Assembly: GCA_947589735.1 (NCBI GenBank)
Contig: CANQCR010000005.1
Location: 1 to 64,000, forward strand
DNA: 64,000 nucleotides
Direction: 5' to 3'
DNA from: an uncultured Bacilli bacterium
GTDB taxonomy: Bacteria > Bacillota_I > Bacilli_A > RF39 > UBA660
Part shown: piece after piece, positions 40,401 to 49,298 of the stretch
Position numbering within the stretch: position 1 is the first letter of the stretch
Layout of the letters: each line of letters opens with the position of its first letter
The notes under the pieces: generated by a model
Seen by the model: only the letters and a program-made list of their open reading frames with translations
The model's database searches: none
Told to the model about the DNA's origin: nothing
Program-made: the position numbers and the translations under genes

Positions 40401-41210
40401 TTGAACTGACCAGTATGGTAGGGCGGCTGCGTCAATTTGTTTTTTACCATCTGTTCTACCAGCAACCCAACCATAACCATAGAAAGAACGTGTGAATATA
40501 TTATTGAATACTGTATAGTTTGGTACAGGATAATTTTTACAATAACTAGAATCCTTATCTGGTTGTTGTTGACAGTTAAGATATTTAATTATCGCAAAGT
40601 TCATATTTTGTGGTTGATACCAAGAAGCTGTATCTGTGATCCATCTATCACTCCACTCTTCGTACCAATCCCAAGCACCCAAAGGAAGTCCTAAGACATC
40701 CATTTTTAAATATGGACCTTTGGTAGTTACGCCGTATAAACCATTACTTGAACTACTTCCTTTAAGATCGTTTTTACCAAGTATTTCTAGTTTAGTAGGT
40801 TTATTGTTATTTCCACCATTACCATTACCTGTTGTAAAATAGGCGGTATTACCTTCGTTTCCAAGGCCTTCATCTTTAGCACTTTTCCACCAATAATCAT
40901 ATGAAACTGATGGAAGTGTTCCACTACCAGAAACTTCGTCAAGTTTCCCATCCTTGTTACTATCTGTTTCTCTCCGGCACATTTCTCCAGTTGCGGGGTC
41001 GTAGTTACAACGTTTACCAGTTTCTTTATCTACGATGGTTATTCGAAAGCCAAGTCCAAATCCGGTACACCAACCAGTTTTACAACTATTATCCGTCTGT
41101 CCGGTACCTCCACCTCCGTGATCATCAGATGCATTTAACTGAGTCGTATTAACCAAAAACAGTAGTGCGAAACACATTGTATAAATAAGATATTTTAATT
41201 TCTTTTTCAT
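37440..41210 (-). CDS. Large secreted Cys-rich protein of unknown function
   Basis: MKKKLKYLIYTMCFALLFLVNTTQLNASDD signal peptide; about 1256 aa, about 32 Cys in the mature part, no C-terminal anchor; Asp-rich calcium-loop-like DSNKDGKLDE and DKNGNGDGKFDG. Confidence 0.8.
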   Translation of the reverse strand: MKKKLKYLIYTMCFALLFLVNTTQLNASDDHGGGGTGQTDNSCKTGWCTGFGLGFRITIVDKETGKRCNYDPATGEMCRRETDSNKDGKLDEVSGSGTLPSVSYDYWWKSAKDEGLGNEGNTAYFTTGNGNGGNNNKPTKLEILGKNDLKGSSSSNGLYGVTTKGPYLKMDVLGLPLGAWDWYEEWSDRWITDTASWYQPQNMNFAIIKYLNCQQQPDKDSSYCKNYPVPNYTVFNNIFTRSFYGYGWVAGRTDGKKQIDAAALPYWSVQNTFILFEQDLVLRTWNQNNRTLYMAGSVTEVMWMCDNGVGEQFGYYSHDPYNPPTACNYILASVGPQKGWNINLSTAAQEKSWPVGDGDDDRWSSEDPDSLSPKLPIGSSIASSTLKKFYQRKDTISLLNFWFTPDPCATALQKSLQRGDKDLYDSLEKDFSAWGDERLWFVKHYTYEQAKFLYDHTENKGFNCGSKITCGQKARAIYDACGKNPGDRCTISKDERYGSYEEALIAWSKDDVKGEQMITEANYEQSEFHTIYMKTQRRLNPYFYPEYTSNGGTGCPIVQCVQDNVNRVHKIAYKNRETDAALQADYKEYFNWLHNAVSKFYGTDKAGQDTLLLLERWWTVVGRDGPRCEEIINCPANEDIDNTCESENKNIVLEDYVFGENNEEAIKCWQKGFAYTNLDANGNQTGIVGSWAKKVGSGNDVCNLYCSEQVKFSLPGEVGTGTDDSDNPAIRAGTIFKWGLKRDTKNNVLGTITFTKKCVVRQDNILLADGSQYKPNCSNIRVDYSVDDWIETAQVGDRNTTQIDYVDPLEEYQYSDVNHDVSIDWLHPVQTQDIVGVTCGNNDPNCDKYLTPDDLTTYATYNIVYHDPLNWYGNKSTGEPEAKQDIVKKPAGSKGLPWYKWLGYGLPTAFMTPNGTYGADWVDKNGNGDGKFDGLLKLTFDHLGTKTNINGKAGISTKDFGDEEENNGAIAETHFDMLLQKVFGSTKLKYGCPFRIINELFGNDCKYEEDSMGNLVLTDDSPAYCDPKDDDKVESGDPDPNDDPDNPYNRRRYIRDIDVVFRVIDLISSTNITPNKNVVDNAFPGILGTGRIRGRNWAKLTDSEVEDVLSEDIYRKEPMYSLELNTTNIRYIRELNRQARSASGTYNAADPYTEMRMFDNDNDIENISNLPGYIGYYCVNYSGLNATTDTSIEGQDVYKYCASRFLSLLANDTFKNDHGGTRLEGSCVGHNSTARSRALAYVKPDKNGNFVGCPRN

Positions 41211-41331
41211 TTTATCACCCATCTTATATCCTCTATTATTAATTATTTATACACTACGGTATACTAATAAAATTGTATCAAAAAATAAGGGTAATGTAAA
41301 TACCATATTTGAAAGATATATTAATTTGAGT

Positions 41332-41360
41332 TTGACAATTTTAATTAATCAATATATACT
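41332..41360 (+). promoter_or_regulatory. Strong SigA-type promoter upstream of the 41389 ORF
   Basis: TTGACA (41332-41337), 17-bp spacer, TATACT (41355-41360). Confidence 0.8.
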
Positions 41361-41388
41361 AGTAAACCGTTAAAAAGAGGGGGATAAT

Positions 41389-42579
41389 ATGCCAGGATAT
41401 ATTGAAAGATTTATAGCTTATATTGATAAAGAAACCAAAAAATTACAAGAAAACATCTTAAAACAAGCTCTAATAGATGGACGACAGGAGTTAACAGCAT
41501 CGGATGATGAGGCCATCGATTACATAACCCAAATGGAAAATATCAAACGTCAGCTTTTAGCGCCAACATCTGAGTGGCCACTATTAGGAGAAGTATTCAT
41601 TCAATTTGATGAATTATCCACTATGATGAGTAAAGCTGGCTTAAAAATGCGTGATAAATTAGAAATTGTTATCCATTTATTAAGAAAAAACTTGGCAACT
41701 GAGATTGCCACAGGAGATTGTGTTGGTTTTGATGAAAGGTTAGTTTCTAGACACGAGTTTAAATATTTAACTAAAGATGAGGTATACGATATTCTTTATG
41801 ATAAAAAATATGGGAAATATATTAAAGGATACATGTCAATAGACGATAAACTTACCAAAGAAGAAGAACGAAAAGTTCAAGAATTAAAAGATGTGATTGA
41901 CTCTTATCCTGTTGATATCAAAGATGTTGCCGCAAAACACGTTTTATTAAAAGAACATCTTTTTGATAAATGGCCTCTTATTGATGAAGATGATATCGCT
42001 GTTGTTGTTTCTATTCTCTCATCTTTTGGCTTACATGAAGATATCTGTGCGTCACTAGGGTTTAGTTTAAGAAAGCAAATTACAAAAAGAGAAAAGGAAA
42101 AAGAAAGAGCTAATTTAAGCCAACCGAAGTATGTTTATAAATATCAAGAGGGGTTATCAGACCGAGAGTATAAAAGATTAAATCGAGCTTTAAGGCCATA
42201 TTTTGATTTAAATAGTATGGTTGCATCTCACCCTTTATCACTAAAAGAGCAAATTACGTGTACGAAGATACTTATGGATATGTTACTGGATGATGCGACA
42301 ATCATTGCTATTTTAAATCAAATTAATCGTCTTGGTTTAAAAGACAATCATCCAATAAAAAGATATCTTGAATTATACGATAAACTTATTTATTATCGTG
42401 GTGAGGATGGAATTGATGCTTTAATAACGGAATTAGAACAAACTTTTAAACAGTCATTTATGGCTGATAGTGAAGAGTATGAGATTATTAAATGTGTGCT
42501 TGATGATGATCTTAATAAGGCCTTAACATTAATTCCTCACACTTATGATTATGAAAGATTTAAAGCGAGGGAATTATAA
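41389..42579 (+). CDS. Uncharacterised protein, tandem paralog B1
   Basis: 396 aa; C-terminal SFMADSEEYEIIKCVLDDDLNKALTLIPHTYDYE is echoed in the next ORF; promoter and RBS present. Confidence 0.77.
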   Translation: MPGYIERFIAYIDKETKKLQENILKQALIDGRQELTASDDEAIDYITQMENIKRQLLAPTSEWPLLGEVFIQFDELSTMMSKAGLKMRDKLEIVIHLLRKNLATEIATGDCVGFDERLVSRHEFKYLTKDEVYDILYDKKYGKYIKGYMSIDDKLTKEEERKVQELKDVIDSYPVDIKDVAAKHVLLKEHLFDKWPLIDEDDIAVVVSILSSFGLHEDICASLGFSLRKQITKREKEKERANLSQPKYVYKYQEGLSDREYKRLNRALRPYFDLNSMVASHPLSLKEQITCTKILMDMLLDDATIIAILNQINRLGLKDNHPIKRYLELYDKLIYYRGEDGIDALITELEQTFKQSFMADSEEYEIIKCVLDDDLNKALTLIPHTYDYERFKAREL

Positions 42580-42580
42580 G

Positions 42581-43795
42581 ATGTCAAAGCAATCCCGGAA
42601 TTTAAAAAAATTGTGTGATAAATTAGAAGAACTGGGTAATCATTATATTGCTAAGTGTAGCCCTATTAATGGTCATAATGAACAATTAACAACCAAGGAG
42701 TTAGAAATTGCTCTTAATATGGGATCATTTTATACATGGCTTCAAAATTATGATGTGTTTAAAAAGGCTAAGATGTTATATCATCGTTTTGATCTTTTGG
42801 ATGCTTATGTTAATGCTTTTGGTTTTAGTCCTGTAGAAAAGGCTGATATCATTTTCGAAGTTATGAAAAGAAACATAGCAATAGGTATATTGAAATTTGA
42901 TGCTAAATCAGTAGATCAAAAGCGAAAATCACCATTAAATTATGAAAGATTAATGGAACAATTCCGCCGACCTTCTAAAAACTATATGCAAAGTTTTGAA
43001 CGGGTTTTTCTAGCAACCATTGAAGAATCTTTAGATAATAATTTCTTAGCATTAGGAGGAACATCAATATCTCATTTTGACAATTTAAAACAGCTTCATA
43101 ATCTTTTAAACGAACGTCTTTTTACTAATAACGATATGAACGATAAAGATGTTGGTGTTATAATGAAAGCCTTAGAGCCTTACTTTTTAGACCAAACACT
43201 TGTAGGAATTAAACTTTATCTTCAAAATAAGTTAGCTAATCAGGAAAAGATAAGGGAAGAAGACATAAAAAAAGAAGCCCTAAGACTTCATATATATCTT
43301 GAAAGAGAGACAATACAATCCAAACTAGTGCCTAGCTCTAAAGTTATGAGTAAAAAAGAGTATAATGCCTTATATCATGAATTATTAAGTTATTTTGATT
43401 TTGATAATATGCGCGCTATAAGGTATTTAAAAATGAATGAAATAATGCGTTGCCTTATTATATTAAGACAATTATCCTTTAACGATGATGTTATTAATCT
43501 TTTTTTAGCAACAATAGATACATATAATCAAAAAAGTGGCGAACATGCTATTATTCGCTATATGGATTTAAAAGAAAAACTACAGTATTATAAGGATACT
43601 CCGGAAGTAGTAGATCTTTTAAAAGAGGTAGAAGAAGCTTTTCAGCGAACTTTTATGGCCTCTTGTGATGATTATGAGTTTTTAAAACAATATCTTGATA
43701 TGGAACTTAATCTTGCCTTAGACCATCTCAAAGACAATTATTCTTATGAACATCAAAAGGTTTTAACTATTAAACCAAAAGAAAAGGACAATTAG
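42581..43795 (+). CDS. Uncharacterised protein, tandem paralog B2
   Basis: C-terminal TFMASCDDYEFLKQYLDMELNLALDHLKDNYSYE parallels B1. Internal Met MSKQSRN preferred. Confidence 0.77.
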   Translation: MSKQSRNLKKLCDKLEELGNHYIAKCSPINGHNEQLTTKELEIALNMGSFYTWLQNYDVFKKAKMLYHRFDLLDAYVNAFGFSPVEKADIIFEVMKRNIAIGILKFDAKSVDQKRKSPLNYERLMEQFRRPSKNYMQSFERVFLATIEESLDNNFLALGGTSISHFDNLKQLHNLLNERLFTNNDMNDKDVGVIMKALEPYFLDQTLVGIKLYLQNKLANQEKIREEDIKKEALRLHIYLERETIQSKLVPSSKVMSKKEYNALYHELLSYFDFDNMRAIRYLKMNEIMRCLIILRQLSFNDDVINLFLATIDTYNQKSGEHAIIRYMDLKEKLQYYKDTPEVVDLLKEVEEAFQRTFMASCDDYEFLKQYLDMELNLALDHLKDNYSYEHQKVLTIKPKEKDN

Positions 43796-43805
43796 TCCTT
43801 TTTTT
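43782..43805. terminator. Bidirectional terminator built from the overlapping 3' ends of two convergent CDSs
   Basis: AAAAGGAC-aatta-GTCCTTTTTTT spans both stop codons (43792-43795). Confidence 0.82.
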
Positions 43806-44394
43806 CAATATTATGAACTTTCGCATAGACGTCATACCAACTATAACATCTTGTAATATTTTTATTATGGCACTTTTTATTATATCCGGCATTGAAACAG
43901 ATAACTGGTATTTTTTCTGATAACTTATCAATATTTTTAGGATTATCTTCAATCATAAGATCAATCTTTTGTTTTAAACAAGTATCAAGCTTATCTTCAT
44001 TAGAAAAGAAAATATTATCATAAGCGATATGATGCTTGTCTAACCATTCTAAAGTTATTTTCTTATTTTCTTTAAATGATAGTATTTCAACACCTTCAGC
44101 AAAGAAATTACCCCGAGCTGTTACTATATATATTTCGTGTCTTTCTTTTTTTAACTTTTTAATAACTTCACTAGCGAAAGGTCGAGGCTTTATCATAATG
44201 GTGTATTTTTTAAAGTATTTTTTCCAGAAAAGTAAATCGAGTTTATCATCAACACCAAAAATATCGGCTGATTCATAGGCTTCCGGATTAATAATTTGTT
44301 TATCTAATGTTTGATAATAAAATCTACTACCATAGTCTAGTATCCATTTTTCAATATCCGTTAGTACACCATCGATATCAATTCCAATACGCAT
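43792..44394 (-). CDS. HAD-family 5'-nucleotidase (NT5C-like)
   Basis: MRIGIDIDGVLTDIEKW...IKPRPFASEVIKKLKKERHEIYIVTARG...IDLMIEDNPKNI. Confidence 0.8.
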   Translation of the reverse strand: MRIGIDIDGVLTDIEKWILDYGSRFYYQTLDKQIINPEAYESADIFGVDDKLDLLFWKKYFKKYTIMIKPRPFASEVIKKLKKERHEIYIVTARGNFFAEGVEILSFKENKKITLEWLDKHHIAYDNIFFSNEDKLDTCLKQKIDLMIEDNPKNIDKLSEKIPVICFNAGYNKKCHNKNITRCYSWYDVYAKVHNIEKKD

Positions 44395-44482
44395 TTTTAT
44401 CATCTAACTTTCTATTTTAAACGTATCATATTTTAACATTATTTTCAAGGTGTGTTATAATTTAGATGGGGGTATTGGGTGC

Positions 44483-45076
44483 ATGGATGAATATGATGGC
44501 ATAGGAAGTGTCTATTTTGAATTAGCTCTTAAAAAGAAAATACTTTTAGACGCTATAAAAGATAAAAGTGTTGATATTTTACTTGCTAAAAGAAAGATTA
44601 AAGAAATAGAAAGTGGTATGCAAGATATAAAAACGGGTGCCTTTTTTACTAAAGAACCTCTTATAAGTGATGATGTAATTGACATTAGAACACCATATCT
44701 TAGTATGGGTATATATTATATTTGTTTGCATGATCAAAAAGAAGTTATTGGCCTCATCGATTATCGTGGCTACCATAAAAGTAATTTAGGTGATGTTGGG
44801 TTATATATTAATGAAGAGTATCAACACCAAGGCTATGGTAAAAGAGCATTGACGTTATTTAGCTATTTTGCGTATAGCGGTAATATTGATGATTTTCGTA
44901 CTTATATTTATGAAGATAATTTAGCTTCTATTCATCTCGTTACATCGTTAGGCGGTAAACTTGTAAACAAAGGCGTGCACGAAGGAAAGACAATATTAAT
45001 TTTTGATATTGCTACCACGCCACAAGTTAAAGGCAAAGAAAAAAAGATTGGGGAGATTCATAGTGATAACAATTAG
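44483..45076 (+). CDS. GNAT-family N-acetyltransferase
   Basis: VGLYINEEYQHQGYGKRALTLFSYFAYSG...YEDNLASIHLVTSLGGKLV. Confidence 0.77.
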   Translation: MDEYDGIGSVYFELALKKKILLDAIKDKSVDILLAKRKIKEIESGMQDIKTGAFFTKEPLISDDVIDIRTPYLSMGIYYICLHDQKEVIGLIDYRGYHKSNLGDVGLYINEEYQHQGYGKRALTLFSYFAYSGNIDDFRTYIYEDNLASIHLVTSLGGKLVNKGVHEGKTILIFDIATTPQVKGKEKKIGEIHSDNN

Positions 45077-45491
45077 AAAATATCAAGATAATGATTATGA
45101 TGCTGTAAATGAAATATTGAAACAGGCTTTTAATGTATCAAAAGCCCACAATCAAGATGCTAATAATTTAGAGTATGTAGCTTTAAAGGATGATGATATT
45201 CTTGGATATTTTATCATCCGTACTTGTCATGACATTATTATAAATAAAGATTATGCTTATCTTGAATATGTATGTGTTAAAGAAGAATATCAAAATCAAG
45301 GTATAGCTAGTGAAATGATGCGTTATGCGATTAGTGAAGGTAAACTTATGCATCTTTCTTATTTTGAATTAACATCTAATTATACGCGTAAAAGTGCTCA
45401 CCATGTTTATGAGAAATTAGGGTTTGTTAAAAGAGATACCTATGTTTATTCTTTATCTTTGGAGGGTGATAAAAATGTATCAAATGAGTGA
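45063..45491 (+). CDS. GNAT-family N-acetyltransferase (GTG start)
   Basis: VITIRKYQDNDYDAVNEILKQAF...LEYVCVKEEYQNQGIASEMMRYAI...HHVYEKLGFVKRD; GTG at 45063 with GGGGAG RBS. Confidence 0.85.
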   Translation: MITIRKYQDNDYDAVNEILKQAFNVSKAHNQDANNLEYVALKDDDILGYFIIRTCHDIIINKDYAYLEYVCVKEEYQNQGIASEMMRYAISEGKLMHLSYFELTSNYTRKSAHHVYEKLGFVKRDTYVYSLSLEGDKNVSNE

Positions 45492-45828
45492 TGTGACTAA
45501 GGCAAGTCTTAATAATCTTTTTTCTAGAGGTATGGGGATGAGTCTAGATGCGTTTAGTGAGTTAACAATTGAAGAGCAAGAAGCTCTTTTCACTCAACAT
45601 CGTCAACATCGTGCTCCTAAAAAGACGATTAAAATGCGTATTGGTTCGGGTGAGACAGCGATGACATTAAATGTTCAAAGTGGCACAAAAGTTATGCTTA
45701 CTGGTGGGACTATTATTAGAGCTGGCGCTAACCCTGAAAGTGAGAGATTGCGAGTTAATCGTCGTATTGATAAAATACTTACTACACAGAAAGAAAAATC
45801 AAAAAGTTTACTTAAAAAGTATCATTAG
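45475..45828 (+). CDS. Uncharacterised small basic protein
   Basis: Met with RBS GGAGGGTG; 117 aa MYQMSDVTKASLNNLFSRGMG...KSLLKKYH. Confidence 0.7.
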   Translation: MYQMSDVTKASLNNLFSRGMGMSLDAFSELTIEEQEALFTQHRQHRAPKKTIKMRIGSGETAMTLNVQSGTKVMLTGGTIIRAGANPESERLRVNRRIDKILTTQKEKSKSLLKKYH

Positions 45829-45888
45829 ATGATTTTTTTGTTAAATCACCATATGAGTAATACTGCATATGATACAAAGGGTGATTTA

Positions 45889-46809
45889 ATGAACTTTGAT
45901 TATCGTTATGGAAATACATGGTATAACTATTATAATCCAGTTGGAATTAAGAGTATAGAGTATGAAATAATGGCTCCTCCGCAAGAGCAAAAGAACCAAC
46001 CTGGACTTGAATATCTTATGAATCCTCGACCAATTTTTGATAATCCTAATTATAAAGGTAGTGGCAAACTAAAAGATAAGGTTGCTATAATAACGGGTGG
46101 TGATAGTGGTTTAGGTCGAGCTGCCGCTGTCGCTTTTGCTAAAGAAGGAGCTAAAGTAGTTATTCCTTATTATAATGAGCATATTGATGCCGAAGAAACA
46201 AAAAAATATATTGAAAGTTTAGATGGTGAGTGTCTTCTTTTAAGCGGTGATATTACTGATGAATCTTTTTGTAAGAAAATAGTTGATGAAACGTTAAAAC
46301 GTTTTGGTAAAATCGATATTCTTGTTAACAATGCCGGTGTGCAATATCAACAAGATGAGTTAACGTCTATTAGTGATGAACAATTCGATTGGACAATGAA
46401 AGTTAATGTTTATGGAATGTTTTATCTAACGAAAGAAGTTTTGCCACACTTAAAAAGTGGGGCTTCCATAATTAATTTAACATCTGTTACAACCTTTTAT
46501 GGTGAACCACAACTAATTGATTATGTAACTACTAAAGGAGCTATTGTTGGTTTTACGCGTTCGTTAGCTCGTAACTTAGCTTTAAAAAATATTCGTGTTA
46601 ATGCTATAGCGCCGGGATTCTTTTGGACTCCTCTTCAACCTGCCTGTTGGGAGGAAGATAAAATACCATCACTTGGTAGTGATGCGGCTATGGCAAGGGG
46701 AGCGATGCCTTATGAATTAGCCCCTACTTTTGTCTTTTTAGCCAGTGATGATTCAAGTTATATGACAGGGCAAGTTATTCATAACAATGGTGGTCAAATA
46801 ATGGGATAA
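45889..46809 (+). CDS. SDR-family oxidoreductase
   Basis: KVAIITGGDSGLGRAAAVAFAKEGAKV; VNNAGVQYQ; YVTTKGAIVGFTRSLA; SSYMTGQVIHNNGG. Confidence 0.94.
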   Translation: MNFDYRYGNTWYNYYNPVGIKSIEYEIMAPPQEQKNQPGLEYLMNPRPIFDNPNYKGSGKLKDKVAIITGGDSGLGRAAAVAFAKEGAKVVIPYYNEHIDAEETKKYIESLDGECLLLSGDITDESFCKKIVDETLKRFGKIDILVNNAGVQYQQDELTSISDEQFDWTMKVNVYGMFYLTKEVLPHLKSGASIINLTSVTTFYGEPQLIDYVTTKGAIVGFTRSLARNLALKNIRVNAIAPGFFWTPLQPACWEEDKIPSLGSDAAMARGAMPYELAPTFVFLASDDSSYMTGQVIHNNGGQIMG

Positions 46810-46835
46810 AATACTTTTATAGAGTATTTTATTTT
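46807..46835 (+). terminator. Rho-independent terminator after the SDR gene
   Basis: AAAATACT-tttatag-AGTATTTTATTTT. Confidence 0.7.
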
Positions 46836-46893
46836 GTTGAAATAAGGTAGCATTTATAATATAATACTGAATAGTAGAGTTGAGGTAAGTAGG

Positions 46894-48087
46894 ATGAAGT
46901 TTGATTTTCGAAAAGTATTTGTTATCGTTAGTGCTATTTTTCTAAGTTTTATGGTGAGCTTTTATGGTTACCGTTTAGTTCATTTTTATCTTAAGGAAAA
47001 AGAGAAAGATACAACAACTTATACAATGATTGCGTATTTAACTAAAGAAGAAAACCTCATTAATAATAAATTAATTAAAGAGGAAAATAGATATTATTTC
47101 CCAAAAGATGCCGAGAATAATTATTTATATTTTAGTGGTTTAATGTACCGAATTCTTTATATGGATGATAAGACTATTTATGCGATTACTGATGAAGTTA
47201 TTACTAAATTAAAATACGGCATAACAAGTGATTATAATAGTTCTAATGTTAAAGTATGGTTAAATGAAGTCTTTTTAAATAATCTTAATAAAGAGTATTT
47301 AAATAGTGATGAAGTAAGACTTATAAATAAGGAGTTATATCAAAAAATTGGCGCTAAAGAAAGCCCTATTGTAGACCATGATATGTGGGTTTTAGATAAT
47401 GATGAGGGGCTTGTTTTAACTTCTACGGGTGAACTTATGAAACCAACTAATTATGAAGATTTCTTGGGTATTAAACCCTTAATTGAATTAAATGGTACTA
47501 AAAAATATATTACGGGTAAAGGTAGTATTGAAGAACCTTATTTATTTGAAGAAAGAGGCGCTAGTACTTTAAATGATTTATATGTAGGAGATTATTTGAT
47601 ATATAATGGTATGACTTTCCGCCTTATTGAAAAGAATGATGGTAGTGTTAAAGTTTTAAGCGTTGATAAATTAGATAAGCAATTAGCTTTTTCTGACAAA
47701 AGTAATGTTTATCAAACAAATAATAAAAAAGCTTTAGGTTATTATTTAAATAATACTTATCTAGATTTATTAAATAAAGATGATCTCATTTTAACTAAAT
47801 GGTATACTGGTGATTATCATTTTGATTATAAAGAAACTTTAAGTAGTAGTCTTAACGCTTATGTTGGTTTATTAAAAATTGGTGATTATTTTATTATGGA
47901 TTCTTTAAATAGTTACTTATTAACAAGAAGCGGTAATTATGTTTATACTATTAATAGCGAAGGTGGTTTATCCCTTACCTCTCCAACTAAAGTGCTTGAT
48001 ATTTATCCCGTTTTAACTTTAAAGAGTGATTTAAATGTCGGTAGTGGTTTAGGATATATGGATAATCCTTATGTAGTAGGTGAGTAA
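46894..48087 (+). CDS. Membrane-anchored protein with two DUF6273-like modules
   Basis: N-terminal TM; two modules (LMYRILY...NSSNVKVWLNEVFLNNL...IKPLIELNG..YITGKGSIEEPYLFEE and MTFRLIE...NNKKALGYYLNNTYLDLL...IYPVLTLKS...GSGLGYMDNPYVVGE). Confidence 0.72.
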   Translation: MKFDFRKVFVIVSAIFLSFMVSFYGYRLVHFYLKEKEKDTTTYTMIAYLTKEENLINNKLIKEENRYYFPKDAENNYLYFSGLMYRILYMDDKTIYAITDEVITKLKYGITSDYNSSNVKVWLNEVFLNNLNKEYLNSDEVRLINKELYQKIGAKESPIVDHDMWVLDNDEGLVLTSTGELMKPTNYEDFLGIKPLIELNGTKKYITGKGSIEEPYLFEERGASTLNDLYVGDYLIYNGMTFRLIEKNDGSVKVLSVDKLDKQLAFSDKSNVYQTNNKKALGYYLNNTYLDLLNKDDLILTKWYTGDYHFDYKETLSSSLNAYVGLLKIGDYFIMDSLNSYLLTRSGNYVYTINSEGGLSLTSPTKVLDIYPVLTLKSDLNVGSGLGYMDNPYVVGE

Positions 48088-49191
48088 ATGATTAAAAAGA
48101 AAATAAAAAAAGAAGATAATATTGATACGCCTTTAAATACTACAGAAGCTAGCGTTAAGGAAGATAAAAAAATAAAAAAGAAAATACCGCTTTGGATTGT
48201 TATTATTATGGCCATTTTAGATTTAGGGGCTATTGGGTGTTTAGTATTAGCATATGGACCTAATGAAGATTTTAAAGAGTTTCTTATCACAACCGCGATG
48301 TCAACAATGAATCATAAATATTTAGCGCGGATGATTTATGATGAAGAGACGATTAACCAAGTTTTAAGAGAAAATACGATAGTTGAAATTGATGAAGTGA
48401 CTAACCCTGATGAAATTACTATTGGTAGCTATGAAACACAAAATTATGAATCAAAATATGAAGAACAAATCTTAAAGAAAGATCCTAATAATGATGTTTA
48501 TAAAATTTTAAAGATTAAAGAAAACAATAATACTTATTATATTGCTGTTATCTATGATCCAGCCAGAATAAGTTTAGCTTTCTCATCCACTCCGGGTGTT
48601 AGAGGTGAAAAAATAAAGACTATTGCTAAAAGAAATAATGCACTGTTAGCTATTAATGCAAGCGGTTTTGAAGATCCTAAGGGTGAAGGTAATGGCGCTA
48701 ATGCTACTGGCGTTGTTATTCATAATGGCAAGGTTGTTTATAGAGGACGCCCTAATCATTGGGGTGGCGGTTTAGTTGGTTTTGATAAAAATTATAAACT
48801 TGTCTTAACGAAAAAGAGTGCAGAAGTAGCTATTAAAAATGGCATGTGGGATGCCGTTCAGTTTGGACCATTCTTAATCGTTAATGGTAAAGAGGCTTCT
48901 ATTAAAGGTAGTGGCGGGGGTGTTCACCCTAGAACGATTATTGCTCAACGTCGTGATGGTATTGTTCTTTTTATCATTATTGATGGAACCGGTGTTAAAA
49001 AAGGATATCGGGGTGGTGCTAGTTTTAAAGAAGTAATTAAGGTTTTAAAACGTTATAAAGTTTATAATGCTTCTAATCTAGATGGTGGTGCTTCTAGTAT
49101 TTTAGTTGAAAAAGATAAAATTGTTAATAATCCGGTGGGTTATTCAGCAACAGGTGAGAGATTTCACCCTAATGCTTGGATAGTAAAATAG
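48088..49191 (+). CDS. Phosphodiester glycosidase (NAGPA) family protein, membrane anchored
   Basis: LLAINASGFEDPKGEGNGANATGVVIHNGKVVYRG...HPRTIIAQRRDGIVLFIIIDG...YNASNLDGGASSILV. Confidence 0.88.
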   Translation: MIKKKIKKEDNIDTPLNTTEASVKEDKKIKKKIPLWIVIIMAILDLGAIGCLVLAYGPNEDFKEFLITTAMSTMNHKYLARMIYDEETINQVLRENTIVEIDEVTNPDEITIGSYETQNYESKYEEQILKKDPNNDVYKILKIKENNNTYYIAVIYDPARISLAFSSTPGVRGEKIKTIAKRNNALLAINASGFEDPKGEGNGANATGVVIHNGKVVYRGRPNHWGGGLVGFDKNYKLVLTKKSAEVAIKNGMWDAVQFGPFLIVNGKEASIKGSGGGVHPRTIIAQRRDGIVLFIIIDGTGVKKGYRGGASFKEVIKVLKRYKVYNASNLDGGASSILVEKDKIVNNPVGYSATGERFHPNAWIVK

Positions 49192-49298
49192 GTGCATTTA
49201 GCTTATATAATTTATATATATTTGATAATCATTTATGAAATAATACCTTTTAAAATCATAAAATTAATGGTATACTTTTATAAGAGAGGAGTGTGCAT

